From Burkholderiales bacterium (GTDB taxonomy: Bacteria > Pseudomonadota > Gammaproteobacteria > Burkholderiales > Burkholderiaceae_D): a stretch of 64,000 bases of DNA. The notes under the pieces are model-generated. The model saw nothing but the letters and a program-made list of their open reading frames with translations, had not been told where the DNA came from and did not search any database. The translations under genes and the position numbers were made by a program. The stretch lies in contig JACOUL010000028.1 of assembly GCA_016177875.1 (NCBI GenBank), forward strand, positions 62,001 to 126,000, read 5' to 3'. This document shows positions 33,773 to 44,419 of the stretch, in pieces. The first letter of the stretch is position 1. Each line of letters starts with the position of its first letter.

Positions 33773-33773
<1 letters not shown>
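33138..33773 (+). CDS. queE: 7-carboxy-7-deazaguanine synthase (radical SAM)
   Basis: Contracts carboxytetrahydropterin to 7-carboxy-7-deazaguanine, a step toward preQ0 and queuosine. The 211-residue protein has the unusual iron-sulphur motif CX14CX2C (first Cys in FSGCN, last pair in CKFC). It also has the SAM-binding FTGGEPLLQ and substrate-binding IETNGT. ATG 33138 overlaps the guaA stop; a GTG at 33132 is a less likely start. QueD is the next gene, overlapping by one base, so consecutive pathway steps are coupled. Confidence 0.95.
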
Positions 33774-34701
<928 letters not shown>

Positions 34702-34706
34702 GCGAA

Positions 34707-35648
34707 ATGCAGGCAACGATTTCCATACCTGCCGGGATAGGCGTTGCGATCGTCGCCCCGAGTGGATATACGGCTGACGAAACCGCTTTGGCACGCGGCA
34801 TCGCTCGTCTCGAACGGCTCGGCTGTGTCGTGCACAACTACTATGATCCCGAGCGGAAGTTCCAACGGTTTGCAGCAACGGATCGCGAGCGGGCGGCACA
34901 GTTGCATGCGGCCGCGGATAATCCCGATGTGCAGATCGTACTTGCCATGCGCGGCGGCTATGGCATGTCGCGCATTCTGGACATGCTGGATTTGACGGCC
35001 TTGGCAGCAAGCGGAAAGCTTTTTATCGGGCATAGCGATTTCACGGCGCTGCAGTTGGCAATGCTGGCAGCATCGGACGCCTGTACTTTTGCGGGACCCA
35101 TGGTTTGCGACGATTTTACGCGCGTCTCCTTCAGCGAATTTACGCATGCCAGTTTCTGGAACTGCGTGACCGCAAACAGCGCTTATAGGATTTCCGCGGC
35201 ATCGACGCCCGGTAATCCGGATATCGATGTGGCCGGCGTGCTGTGGGGCGGCAATTTGTCCATGGTGGTCGCCTTGATCGGCACCGTATATTTTCCGCGC
35301 ATCAACGGCGGCATCCTGTTTTTGGAGGATGTCAACGAACATCCTTACCGCGTCGAACGCATGTTGCTGCAACTCGAGCAGGCCGGTGTTTTGGCTCGGC
35401 AATCGGCAATCGTGCTGGGCGACTTCTCCAACTACAAGCTCAACGAATACGATAACGGTTATGATTTCGAAACGATGCTGGCATACCTGCGTTCGCGTCT
35501 TTCGGTGCCGATCGTGACCGGCTTGCCTTTCGGGCATATCCGCGACAAATTAACGCTGCCGGTCGGGTGCCGAGCGATCCTGCGTTGCGATAGCCGCACA
35601 CTGGAACTCATCTTGAAGGATTATCCGACTCTGCATGCAGTCGGTTAA
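34707..35648 (+). CDS. ldcA: LD-carboxypeptidase (peptidase S66 family)
   Basis: Cleaves the terminal D-Ala from tetrapeptides during cytoplasmic peptidoglycan recycling. The 313-residue protein has the S66 triad context: Ser in IGHSDFTAL, Glu in LEDVNEHPYRVERML and His in PFGHIRDK. The start ATG 34707 is 5 bases after the tadA stop; the upstream open frame is tadA shadow. It is the last gene of the guaB run. Confidence 0.93.
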   Translation: MQATISIPAGIGVAIVAPSGYTADETALARGIARLERLGCVVHNYYDPERKFQRFAATDRERAAQLHAAADNPDVQIVLAMRGGYGMSRILDMLDLTALAASGKLFIGHSDFTALQLAMLAASDACTFAGPMVCDDFTRVSFSEFTHASFWNCVTANSAYRISAASTPGNPDIDVAGVLWGGNLSMVVALIGTVYFPRINGGILFLEDVNEHPYRVERMLLQLEQAGVLARQSAIVLGDFSNYKLNEYDNGYDFETMLAYLRSRLSVPIVTGLPFGHIRDKLTLPVGCRAILRCDSRTLELILKDYPTLHAVG

Positions 35649-35893
35649 ATTCTCGCCTCAAAATAGTGTTTCCAATGTGCGGAAAGACTTGCGCATTATT
35701 AGGCAAGCCTTTAACGCCGCCCGATATGGCGGCTATCGCCATAATCCGGCCGAGGCGAAGCAGCTTTCCCTTACTTTTCACGTAATCGCCCATGCACTGA
35801 GCAAAAGCAATTAATTCAGGACTTTCTCTCTGATTGCTGCAGTGCGCAATGATAAAATAGCGGGTTATTTCTTTCTTTTTTAAGGTATTTCTT

Positions 35894-37495
35894 GTGCTGT
35901 CCACTGCCAACATCACCATGCAGTTCGGCCCCAAGCCGCTGTTCGAAAATATTTCCGTCAAATTCGGCGAAGGCAACCGCTATGGCTTGATCGGCGCGAA
36001 CGGTTGCGGCAAGTCGACCTTCATGAAAATTCTCGGGGGCGATTTGGAGCCGTCCTCGGGCAACGTCATGCTGGATTCGAATGAACGACTAGGCAAATTG
36101 CGCCAAGATCAGTTCGCCTTCGAAGACAAGCGCGTGCTGGATGTGGTGATGATGGGACACACCGAAATGTGGGCCGCGATGACCGAGCGCGACGCCATCT
36201 ATGCGAATCCGGAAGCGACCGATGAAGATTACATGAAGGCGGCCGACTTGGAGGCGAAGTTTGCCGAGTACGACGGCTATACCGCTGAAGCGCGCGCAGG
36301 CGAGCTGTTGTTGGGCGTGGGCGTACCTATCGAGCAGCACAGCGGGCCGATGAGCAATGTTGCGCCGGGTTGGAAGTTGCGCGTATTGCTGGCGCAGGCG
36401 CTGTTTTCGAATCCGGATATTCTGCTGCTGGACGAGCCGACCAACAACCTCGACATCAATACGATTCGCTGGCTGGAAGATGTGCTGAATCAGCGCAATT
36501 CCACCATGATCATCATTTCGCACGATCGCCACTTCCTGAACCAAGTGTGTACGCATATGGCGGACATGGATTACGGCACGCTGAAGATCTATCCCGGCAA
36601 TTACGACGACTATATGCTGGCGTCTTCGCAGGCGCGTGCCCAATTGATGGCGGCCAATGCCAAGGCGAAAGAGCGTGTCACCGAGTTGCAGGAATTCGTC
36701 CGGCGCTTTTCCGCCAACAAATCCAAGGCACGCCAAGCGACTTCGCGTGCCAAGCAGATCGAGAAGATCAAGGTTGAGGACATTAAACCGTCCAGTCGCC
36801 AAAACCCCTTCGTCCGTTTCGAAGGCGAAAAGAAATTGCATCGCCAGGCGGTGGAGGTGGAAGGACTGTCGAAAGCCTACGATAGGCAGATATTCCGCAA
36901 CTTCAATATCATGGTCGAAGCCGGCGAGAAGATTGCCATCATCGGCGCCAACGGCGCAGGTAAGACTACGCTCTTGCGCTGCGTAGGCGGACCGGACATT
37001 TGCGGCTTGGCGCCCGATAGCGGCAAAGCGAAATGGGCGGAAAACGCCAATGTCGGCTATATGCCGCAAGACCCGACCGAAGAATTCGCAGCTGAAAAAA
37101 ATCTCACGGATTGGATGGGGCAATGGACACAGGAAGGCGATGACGACCAGGCGGTGCGTTCCATCCTCGGGCGTTTGCTGTTTTCCGGCGACGACGTGAA
37201 GAAATCGGTGCAGGTGTTGTCCGGCGGGGAAAAGGGCCGCATGATGTACGGCAAGCTCATGCTCGGGCGGCACAACGTGCTCTTGATGGATGAACCGACC
37301 AATCACATGGATATGGAATCGATCGAATCCTTGAACATCGCGCTGGAAAAATACGCGGGCACCTTGATCTTCGTATCGCACGACCGCGAGTTCGTTTCAT
37401 CGCTGGCGACGCGCATCCTGGAAGTGAAAGAGGGCGAGGTGATCGATTTCCGCGGCGGCTACGAAGATTACTTGGCCAGCCAAGGGATTGAATAG
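35894..37495 (+). CDS. ybiT: ABC-F ATPase, YbiT type
   Basis: A 533-residue protein with two ATP-binding cassettes and no membrane segments. Walker A motifs are GANGCGKST and GANGAGKTT. Signature loops are [16 protein letters not shown] and [14 protein letters not shown], followed by [11 protein letters not shown] and [11 protein letters not shown]. The linker contains a basic PtIM region ([18 protein letters not shown]). The sequence follows E. coli YbiT closely through its length. ABC-F proteins act on the ribosomal E site; the exact role of YbiT is not settled. The start is GTG at 35894. It converges directly on the next gene. Confidence 0.93.
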   Translation: MLSTANITMQFGPKPLFENISVKFGEGNRYGLIGANGCGKSTFMKILGGDLEPSSGNVMLDSNERLGKLRQDQFAFEDKRVLDVVMMGHTEMWAAMTERDAIYANPEATDEDYMKAADLEAKFAEYDGYTAEARAGELLLGVGVPIEQHSGPMSNVAPGWKLRVLLAQALFSNPDILLLDEPTNNLDINTIRWLEDVLNQRNSTMIIISHDRHFLNQVCTHMADMDYGTLKIYPGNYDDYMLASSQARAQLMAANAKAKERVTELQEFVRRFSANKSKARQATSRAKQIEKIKVEDIKPSSRQNPFVRFEGEKKLHRQAVEVEGLSKAYDRQIFRNFNIMVEAGEKIAIIGANGAGKTTLLRCVGGPDICGLAPDSGKAKWAENANVGYMPQDPTEEFAAEKNLTDWMGQWTQEGDDDQAVRSILGRLLFSGDDVKKSVQVLSGGEKGRMMYGKLMLGRHNVLLMDEPTNHMDMESIESLNIALEKYAGTLIFVSHDREFVSSLATRILEVKEGEVIDFRGGYEDYLASQGIE

Positions 37496-37993
37496 TTAGG
37501 GGGTGCCGAGGATGCGGAGCAACTGCCGATCCAGTTCTTCGGCATGGGCATCGCCTTGTGCCTTGCGCACCGCCGCTAAATAATCCGGCCGCATCGCGCG
37601 AAAATCTTCCACCGAGCGGGCACGTTCGACTTTGAGCTGCAAGGCGTAGCCGCGCAAGCCGATGGCGCTTCGAATCGTATCGGAATAGAAAGCGTATAAG
37701 GCTTGCAAATGCGCCTCTGTATCTTGCGAGGCGGGTTGTACCGGAGCGGGTACTTTGGGTTGAGGCTGCGCAACCGCCTGAGTCGTTTTGCCGGCGATAA
37801 AGCCGCCTTCCACCAATTCCTTGATGTGTTGTTGACTCAATCCCAAGCCATTGATTTTGGAGAGCACATCTTCGGCGGATTGTTTGCCGTCGAATAACAG
37901 CAAGAGCGTGCGCATGCGCGGCGGCAAGTTATACCGGCGCGTCGCAATTTCATCACGTCCTTTGTCCGTCTTGTCGAAAATCGATTGCATCAT
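37496..37993 (-). CDS. conserved-looking hypothetical protein
   Basis: A 165-residue protein I do not recognise. Residues 20-75 look like a winged-helix fold (RYNLPPRMRTLLLLFDGKQ, then DVLSKINGLGLSQQHIKELVEGGFI). A Pro/Gln-rich linker (75-95) and a helical C-terminal half (LQALYAFYSDTIRSAIGLRG) follow. No signal peptide or membrane segment is seen. It abuts the stop of ybiT tail to tail and is divergent from nadA. The start may be the first or second of two tandem ATG codons. Confidence 0.7.
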   Translation of the reverse strand: MMQSIFDKTDKGRDEIATRRYNLPPRMRTLLLLFDGKQSAEDVLSKINGLGLSQQHIKELVEGGFIAGKTTQAVAQPQPKVPAPVQPASQDTEAHLQALYAFYSDTIRSAIGLRGYALQLKVERARSVEDFRAMRPDYLAAVRKAQGDAHAEELDRQLLRILGTP

Positions 37994-38197
37994 ACCGATT
38001 GGTTTTGTTGGCAGCGCGATGAATGAGTTCAGCGGCCGTTGAAGTTGAATTCAGGAGCGCCAAGAGGCTAAAGTATGCAGTCGAATTTGCCGTACGTAAA
38101 TGCTTTGTTGCATGCATTTTTTATAACAGCGTTGGCTTCCGATTCGCTTTTCGGCCCCCATATATAATTCTAGGTTCATTCGCCACTCTGAAGACCC

Positions 38198-39337
38198 ATG
38201 CAAAGCCAGCAAATTAAGACGGTTGAATTCGAGCGCCCGATGATGGAGGCGGGAACCAGTTGTGTGTCCAACGCCTGGGCACGCTTGCCGGCGGCGCCGA
38301 CTCCAGCCGAAAAAACTGAGCTCAAGGAGCGCATCCGCCGGCTCTTGAAGGAAAAGCAGGCTGTGCTGGTGGCGCATTATTATGTCGACGCGGATCTGCA
38401 GGATTTGGCGGAAGAGACCGGCGGCTGCGTGTCGGATTCGCTTGAAATGGCGCGTTTCGGGCGCGATCATCCGGCGAAAACGCTGGTGGTCGCCGGCGTG
38501 AAATTCATGGGCGAGACCGCCAAGATTCTCAGCCCGGAAAAAACAGTCTTGATGCCGGACCTCGATGCGACATGCTCGCTCGATCTGGGTTGCCCGGCCG
38601 ACGAGTTTTCCGCATTCTGCGATGCGCATCCCGATCGCACCGTGGTCGTCTATGCCAATACCAGCGCGGCGGTGAAGGCGCGCGCCGATTGGATGGTGAC
38701 CTCATCCATCGGTTTGCAAATCGTCGCGCATTTACACGCGCAAGGCAAAAAAATACTGTGGGCACCCGACAAACATCTCGGAAGTTATATCCAGAAAAAA
38801 ACCGGCGCCGACATGCTGCTATGGCAAGGGTCATGCCTGGTACATGACGAGTTCAAAGGCATCGAGTTGGAGTTGCTCAAGCGCGAGCATCCGGGCGCCA
38901 AGGTGTTGGTGCATCCGGAATCGCCGGAAGCGGTCGTAGCGCAGGCCGATGTGGTCGGCTCTACCTCGCAATTGATTGCTGCGGCCCAGACGCTCGACGC
39001 AAAAGAATTCATTGTCGCGACCGACAACGGCATTTTGCATAAGATGCGCATGGCCGCACCGGGCAAGATTTTTATCGATGCGCCGACTGCCGGCAATAGC
39101 GCGACCTGCAAGAGCTGTGCGCATTGCCCGTGGATGGCGATGAACGGTTTGCAGAATTTGGCCGAAGTGCTGGAAAGCGGCCGTAATGAAATTCAGATCG
39201 ATCCGGAAACCGGACGCAAGGCCTATGTCTGCATCGATCGCATGCTGGCATTCGCCGCACGGCAAAAAGCGAATGTGCATCCATCCGGCGATTTGGCGAA
39301 AGAACAAAAACTATTTGCGGGAATCGGTCCGGCATGA
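38198..39337 (+). CDS. nadA: quinolinate synthase
   Basis: Condenses iminoaspartate with dihydroxyacetone phosphate to quinolinate, using a [4Fe-4S] cluster. The 379-residue protein has [19 protein letters not shown] and the three cluster Cys regions ([35 protein letters not shown]). [22 protein letters not shown] is also diagnostic. A TATAAT hexamer at 38163-38168 may be its -10. It overlaps nadC by four bases; nadB, which makes its substrate, is 6 kb away on the other strand. Confidence 0.97.
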   Translation: MQSQQIKTVEFERPMMEAGTSCVSNAWARLPAAPTPAEKTELKERIRRLLKEKQAVLVAHYYVDADLQDLAEETGGCVSDSLEMARFGRDHPAKTLVVAGVKFMGETAKILSPEKTVLMPDLDATCSLDLGCPADEFSAFCDAHPDRTVVVYANTSAAVKARADWMVTSSIGLQIVAHLHAQGKKILWAPDKHLGSYIQKKTGADMLLWQGSCLVHDEFKGIELELLKREHPGAKVLVHPESPEAVVAQADVVGSTSQLIAAAQTLDAKEFIVATDNGILHKMRMAAPGKIFIDAPTAGNSATCKSCAHCPWMAMNGLQNLAEVLESGRNEIQIDPETGRKAYVCIDRMLAFAARQKANVHPSGDLAKEQKLFAGIGPA

Positions 39338-40200
39338 GCACTCTGAAAAATCCATTTGCGCCTTTTGATGCGGCGCTTGCTAAAGCATTCGAAGCCAATA
39401 TTCGGGCAGCGATCGAGGAAGACGTCGGTACCGGCGATCTTACCGGTTTGCTGGTGCCCGAAAACGAAATCGTTAAGGCGCAAGTGATCGTGCGCGAGAT
39501 GGCGGTGCTTGCCGGCGCGCCTTGGTTCGAAGGCGTGATGACTCAGTTGGATGCGCGCATCAAAGTCGATTGGCGCTATGCTGAAGGCGACCTGATGCAG
39601 GCCGACAGCGTCGTGTGCGCGATCGAGGCGCCTGCGCGTGCCCTGCTGACGGCGGAACGGCCTGCGCTCAATTTTCTGCAATTGTTGTCGGGCGTGGCGA
39701 CTTCGACGCGGCGATATGTAAAGGCGATCGAGGGCACGCGATCAGCGATTCTGGATACGAGGAAGACGGTGCCCGGACTGCGGTTGGCACAGAAGTACGC
39801 AGTGCGCGTGGGCGGCGGGCAGAATCAACGCATGGCTTTGTATGACGGCATTCTGATTAAAGAAAACCATATTGCCGCGGCCGGCGGCGTAAGCGCCGCC
39901 ATGCACGCGGCGCTAGCATTAAACGCCGGCGTGAGCATACAGATCGAAGTCGAAACTATGGAGCAATTGAATGAAGCGCTGGAAGCCGGCGCAAGGTCGA
40001 TCCTACTCGATAACTTCACGACCGATGCCATGCGCGAAGCGGTACGTGTGACCGGCGGACGGGCTGTTCTCGAAGCATCCGGCGGCGTGAATATGGATAG
40101 CGTGCGCGCGATTGCGGAAACCGGCGTTGATCGCATCTCCATCGGCAGCCTCACGAAGGACGTGAAGGCTACCGATTATTCCTTGCGCATACTGGGCTAG
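39334..40200 (+). CDS. nadC: nicotinate-nucleotide pyrophosphorylase
   Basis: Makes nicotinate mononucleotide from quinolinate and PRPP. The 288-residue protein shows [13 protein letters not shown] at the N-terminus, [42 protein letters not shown] and [27 protein letters not shown]. It is coupled to nadA by a four-base overlap. Confidence 0.97.
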   Translation: MSTLKNPFAPFDAALAKAFEANIRAAIEEDVGTGDLTGLLVPENEIVKAQVIVREMAVLAGAPWFEGVMTQLDARIKVDWRYAEGDLMQADSVVCAIEAPARALLTAERPALNFLQLLSGVATSTRRYVKAIEGTRSAILDTRKTVPGLRLAQKYAVRVGGGQNQRMALYDGILIKENHIAAAGGVSAAMHAALALNAGVSIQIEVETMEQLNEALEAGARSILLDNFTTDAMREAVRVTGGRAVLEASGGVNMDSVRAIAETGVDRISIGSLTKDVKATDYSLRILG

Positions 40201-40219
40201 AACGCGGTCTAGCAAGGCA

Positions 40220-41203
40220 CTACGGCTTCGGATGGGAATTGAAGAAATTCCAGAGGATGTCGTTGGTCGTAAACCCCGTCGTCGTATTGAAATTCGGGTT
40301 GTACGGCGTAAAGCCTGCGGGATAGGTACCTAAGGGGATCGACCAATTGCCGGGCGAGTTGTGCCAGCCATGAGTGCCGTTCACGAGCGGATAGAACTGC
40401 ACTTCGGTTGAGCCATTGCAGTTCTTCGCATTTTTCGTCGTCAACTGAAGCGCACCGTTGCTGCAAATGTTTGCGGTCGTATTGAAGTTCGAACAGTTAT
40501 TGGCTTGCGGCCCGGTCCAATAGTTGAACATGACATCTTGCGGCGGCACCTGGCCGTAACCGCACACAAAGAAGCTCGCTCCAGCCGGCATATCGCCATG
40601 CAACATGAGAACCGAGACGCTTGCTTTCGCATTCGGCACCGTGGATGGAGTCGGTCCTTCGTAGAGAACACCGTCTACCGGCGCAATCGCCGCGACGACA
40701 TCGCTCAGTTCAACGCCGACGCGATGCGTCATTTCAGCTCCGTCCGAATAGCCGGTCACGAAAATGCGTTTCGGATTTGCTTTGATTTTTGCCTGCACGG
40801 CCGCAATAACGGTGCGAAGCGCCGGAATATGGTCCAGGCCATTGAAGTACCAGCCCCAAAAAGTGCCGCCGGTCTGTGGATAAACCACGGCAAATCCCGC
40901 TTGGTTCGCTTTTTCATTCAGACGGGTCAGGCTTTCCATTCCGGCTGCCGATCCGACACGAGGATGCAATGCCAGAACCATGGCGCCGCTGTCCGGAACG
41001 AAGTTGGACGGAACATAGAGAATGTAGCTCATGCCGCCGGCACTCTCGACGCAGCGGCTGCCGGGTTGACCGCAGTCTGCAGAGGTACTGGTGCCCGCAC
41101 TTGAGGAGGTGCCGCTATCGCCGCCACCGCCTCCGCCGCATCCAAACAATCCGAACGCAATGCCCGCCGCAAACGCGAACTTGTGCAAAAGTTTGTTCAT
41201 CAT
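40220..41203 (-). CDS. LpqC-like esterase lipoprotein (PHB depolymerase / feruloyl esterase type)
   Basis: A 327-residue lipoprotein: a hydrophobic leader ends in the lipobox LFGC (Cys22), followed by a Gly/Ser-rich linker. The alpha/beta-hydrolase part has the nucleophile in GYSDG (Ser163), and a His near the end (NGTHGWHNSPGNW) probably completes the triad. Such proteins hydrolyse polyhydroxybutyrate or feruloyl and related esters; the substrate here cannot be told. Expected location is the periplasmic side of the outer membrane or the cell surface. It is convergent with nadC. Confidence 0.82.
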   Translation of the reverse strand: MMNKLLHKFAFAAGIAFGLFGCGGGGGGDSGTSSSAGTSTSADCGQPGSRCVESAGGMSYILYVPSNFVPDSGAMVLALHPRVGSAAGMESLTRLNEKANQAGFAVVYPQTGGTFWGWYFNGLDHIPALRTVIAAVQAKIKANPKRIFVTGYSDGAEMTHRVGVELSDVVAAIAPVDGVLYEGPTPSTVPNAKASVSVLMLHGDMPAGASFFVCGYGQVPPQDVMFNYWTGPQANNCSNFNTTANICSNGALQLTTKNAKNCNGSTEVQFYPLVNGTHGWHNSPGNWSIPLGTYPAGFTPYNPNFNTTTGFTTNDILWNFFNSHPKP

Positions 41204-41305
41204 ATTGTCCCCCTATGTTTTTGAAGCGTGCCGAATGCCTAAATTTTGCACTTTTGGCATTTTTTTATTGTAACTTAAAGTGGATTTTTTTCGCAAAGAG
41301 AGCGA

Positions 41306-41980
41306 CTAGCTGTTTTGGATTCGCCCATCTACCAGCAGAATTTTGCGGTCTGCCGCCTCGGCAAATGCGGCATCATGTGTAACTGCGACGACGGTGCGCT
41401 TTTGGGTATGCGCCAGATCACGCAAAATATCGCGCAGATTGGCGCTGGCGGCGCTATCTAATGCGCCGGTGGGTTCATCGGCCAACAATATGGCCGGGTC
41501 GTTTGCCAGCGCGCGTGCCACAGCGACGCGTTGGCGCTGACCGCCGGACATTTGGCTCGGGCGCTTTGCCGCATGATCGCCTAAGCCAAGAGAGTCGAGC
41601 AGATGGAGCGCACGTTCTTTTGCCGCCGCCGGGGAAAGCCGGCCAAGCTTGCGCATCGGCAGCATGACGTTATCCAGTGCGGAAAATTCGGCGAGCAGGA
41701 AATGGAACTGGAATACGAAGCCAAGACGCTTAAGGCGGATATCGGCCAATGCCTCTTCATCGAGGGTTTCGGTATCCATATTATCCAGACGCAGAATTCC
41801 CGCGGTGGGCCGGTCGAGCAAGCCGAGCAGATAGAGCAGGGAAGACTTGCCTGAACCGGAAGGTCCCATGATGGCGACGAATTCACCTTGTTCGATATCG
41901 AGGTCGATGCCGCGCACCAGCGTGACCGGGACTTCGCCAGGCAGTTCACGCGTCAATCCCCGTGCAGACAGCACGCTCAT
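41306..41980 (-). CDS. ABC exporter ATP-binding protein (MacB/LolD type)
   Basis: A 224-residue ATPase with Walker A GPSGSGKSS, signature MSGGQRQRVAVARALA, Walker B ILLADEPTGALD and the switch His in VAVTHD. The class powers MacB or LolCDE mechanotransmission systems. The permease (four-base overlap) and a periplasmic adaptor are encoded just upstream, so it belongs to a three-gene exporter. No outer-membrane channel gene is present nearby. Confidence 0.92.
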   Translation of the reverse strand: MSVLSARGLTRELPGEVPVTLVRGIDLDIEQGEFVAIMGPSGSGKSSLLYLLGLLDRPTAGILRLDNMDTETLDEEALADIRLKRLGFVFQFHFLLAEFSALDNVMLPMRKLGRLSPAAAKERALHLLDSLGLGDHAAKRPSQMSGGQRQRVAVARALANDPAILLADEPTGALDSAASANLRDILRDLAHTQKRTVVAVTHDAAFAEAADRKILLVDGRIQNS

Positions 41981-43221
41981 GCGATGCCTCGCAGGGTTTC
42001 AACAGGTTGAAGACGTCCCGCTTTGCGCGCGGGAAGATAGGCGGCGGCAACGGACGAACCGATCGCAAATGCCGCGGCCAAGGCAATCTGATCCCAGCCC
42101 CAATACAGCGGCATGTGCGTCATGCTGGTGTCGAAAGGCGTTTTGATTTCGATGCGCGACAGCGCCGTCATCAATCCGAGTCCGAGCGCAGCCCCGAACA
42201 CGCTGCCGAGCACGCCGACGATGACGCCTTCGATGAGAAAGATGCGCCGAATATCGTAAGTGTGAAAGCCGATGGCTTTGAGTATGGCGATATCGCGCGT
42301 TTTTTCCAGTACCACGGTCGAGATGACGTTGTAGATGCCGAAGGAGGCGACCATCAGGATCGCGCCTACCACGCTGTAGAGAATGATGCGGCGCGTCTTT
42401 ACCAAGTTGAGCAAGTCTTGACTGGCTTCTTGCCAGGATTGCGCTTTGTAGTGTGTGGCGCGTTCAATCGTGCGAGCGGCGTCGCTGGCGAGATTAGGAT
42501 CTTCCAGTTTGAGGATGAGGCGGTTGACCACGTTGGGGCGGTTCAGCAGGTTTTGCGCGCGTTTGAGAATGACAAACGCTTGTCCTTCGTCGTAGGAAGC
42601 ATTCCCCGTGCGGAACATGCCGACGACTTTCATCGTGCGTACCGCGCCGCCGGTGGCGGAAACCGTCAGATTGGCGCCCATTCTTGCTTTGAGTTTGTCC
42701 GCCAATTCCGTGCCGATCACAATGCCGTTCGGGTTGCCTGCAAGAGTGTCCAAAGACCCGGCGGTAAATTTTTCTTCGATCGTGCTGACGTGTTTCAGTG
42801 AATCGGGAACGACGCCGTTGAGCGCAACGCCCATGTCTTTGCCCGCATAACTCACCAGGGCTTGGCCGACAAGCGCCGGTGCGACGCGCATGCCGGGCAA
42901 CTCCTGGATAAAAGCCAGCTTGTCAGGGTAATGGCGAATGCCGCGTACTTCGGTGCGCGGCTTGACGTTGCGCACCTCGATCGCGCCTTCCGGAAAAGCG
43001 GAAGCAGCCGGCTGCAATCGCGGTTCGCGGAATTCGTCGTAGACGGTGATGTGCGGCGCGTTGTCCACCAGCCGCTTGATGAAGTCGTCGTCCGATCCGC
43101 GCATGAGGGAAGAGACGGCGAGAAAGAAGCCCATGCCGAGCACGACGCCGAGTAAGGACACGATAGTTTGCCGGCGGCGCGACAGTAAATGACTCGCCGC
43201 AATCGACGCGGCTAAATTCAC
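41977..43221 (-). CDS. ABC exporter permease (FtsX/MacB type)
   Basis: A 414-residue membrane protein with one N-terminal membrane helix (about 18-40) and a large periplasmic domain (about 45-275). Three C-terminal helices include the FtsX-type pattern (IILYSVVGAILMVASFGIYNVISTVVLEKTRDIAILKAIG). This four-helix layout is that of MacB and LolC/E. It overlaps the ATPase by four bases and the adaptor by four bases. With a MacA-like adaptor present, a MacAB-type exporter is more likely than a Lol system. Confidence 0.9.
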   Translation of the reverse strand: MNLAASIAASHLLSRRRQTIVSLLGVVLGMGFFLAVSSLMRGSDDDFIKRLVDNAPHITVYDEFREPRLQPAASAFPEGAIEVRNVKPRTEVRGIRHYPDKLAFIQELPGMRVAPALVGQALVSYAGKDMGVALNGVVPDSLKHVSTIEEKFTAGSLDTLAGNPNGIVIGTELADKLKARMGANLTVSATGGAVRTMKVVGMFRTGNASYDEGQAFVILKRAQNLLNRPNVVNRLILKLEDPNLASDAARTIERATHYKAQSWQEASQDLLNLVKTRRIILYSVVGAILMVASFGIYNVISTVVLEKTRDIAILKAIGFHTYDIRRIFLIEGVIVGVLGSVFGAALGLGLMTALSRIEIKTPFDTSMTHMPLYWGWDQIALAAAFAIGSSVAAAYLPARKAGRLQPVETLRGIA

Positions 43222-44243
43222 TTGCGTTCTCCTGTCGCCGCTTGGATACGAACGCGTTGGCCGGGTTCCAATTTATCGGGAGGCTGTGCGATGACCGTGT
43301 CGCCTTCGCTTAAGCCGTTCAGAATTTCAATGCGTTCGGCGCCGCGCGCTCCGGTTTTTACCGTTTGCCGGACTGCGCGGCCATCGCGTACCAGCCAGGC
43401 CGCGTTATCCGTCACCGCAGTGGTCGGCACCAGGAGCGCGTTTTGGCGTTCGGCAACGACGATGTTGACGTCGGCAGTCATGCCTATCATCAGCGGCGCG
43501 TCGGCAGGCAACCGGATACGTACACGATAATTACGCGCAACGGGATCACCCTTGGGCGTGATTTGAGCGACCTGCCCCGCGAAAACTTTGCCCGGAAATG
43601 CGCCTGTGCTGATCAGACATTTTTGCCCAGGCTGAATTTGCGCGATGTCTTCTTCGTCGACATCCGCTTCGATTCGCAGCGCGGCATTCTCGGTCGAAAG
43701 ATAAAACAGTACTTGGCTGACAGCGATGAAGTCGCCGACTTCACCATCGCGGCGAATGATTACTCCGTTGCTTGGCGCTTTAATGGTCATGAACGCGGTT
43801 TGCTCTTTTACGCGCGCCAGCCCCGCACGTGCGGCCTGCATGTCGCTGTTTGCTTGCTGCAATTGATCGCGCGAGGCGAATCCTTTGTCGCGCAACTCTT
43901 GCAATCGTTGCTGGCGTTGTTCTGCATAGCGTGCGCGCGCCTCTAATTCTGCGACGCTGGCAAGCAAATCTTTATCGTCGAGGCGCGCTAAGATTTGGCC
44001 CGCAGCGACTTTTTGGCCTTCGTCCGCTTTAAGTTCTATCAAGCGACCGGCGACGCGAGGGGTGAGACGGACCGTAATACCGGCTTCCACGGTGCCGGTT
44101 GCATAAACGGCCTGGATCGCTGGGCCGCGGCTAGGTTTGGTTGTAACCACGTCGATAGGCGCTAGAAAGTGCAGGCCGGCAAAGATGCCTCCAGCGATCA
44201 GCAATGTGAAAAAAACGATACGGCCGAGCAGTCGACGATGCAT
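43218..44243 (-). CDS. periplasmic adaptor subunit (MacA/HlyD family)
   Basis: A 341-residue adaptor with an N-terminal membrane anchor (VFFTLLIAGGIFAGLHF). A lipoyl/barrel-sandwich domain (GTVEAGITVRLTPRVAGRLIEL) and a coiled-coil hairpin (about 95-150, EARARYAEQRQQRLQELRDKG) follow. Beta-barrel and membrane-proximal domains complete it. It should link the permease to an outer-membrane channel encoded elsewhere. First gene of the leftward three-gene unit; its 5' side faces a divergent secreted protein gene. Confidence 0.9.
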   Translation of the reverse strand: MHRRLLGRIVFFTLLIAGGIFAGLHFLAPIDVVTTKPSRGPAIQAVYATGTVEAGITVRLTPRVAGRLIELKADEGQKVAAGQILARLDDKDLLASVAELEARARYAEQRQQRLQELRDKGFASRDQLQQANSDMQAARAGLARVKEQTAFMTIKAPSNGVIIRRDGEVGDFIAVSQVLFYLSTENAALRIEADVDEEDIAQIQPGQKCLISTGAFPGKVFAGQVAQITPKGDPVARNYRVRIRLPADAPLMIGMTADVNIVVAERQNALLVPTTAVTDNAAWLVRDGRAVRQTVKTGARGAERIEILNGLSEGDTVIAQPPDKLEPGQRVRIQAATGERK

Positions 44244-44419
44244 TCGACGTCCTTTTGCAATTAATTGTTAGCACTCGATTCTGGGTGATGATTAAGCATC
44301 TACCCATTGATTCAAGTCAACGGCGCTCTGGCAAAGAGAAAAACCTCTCAAACACGCAGTTGTAGTTTTATTGCATGTCTGGCAAAATAATAGCAAATTG
44401 ATAACTTAAAGAATGCTTC

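Noticed and set aside
35608..35976. 122-codon minus-strand frame between ldcA and ybiT
   Set aside because: Overlaps both flanking genes, no ribosome site and no recognised motif.
36089..37381. 430-codon minus-strand frame
   Set aside because: Antisense shadow of the ABC-F gene with His-rich, non-conserved sequence.
44380..44395. TGGCAAAATAATAGCA as a second sigma-54 promoter
   Set aside because: Spacing of GG and GC is right, but two consensus bases are off and the start codon would be only about 15 bases from the transcription start.
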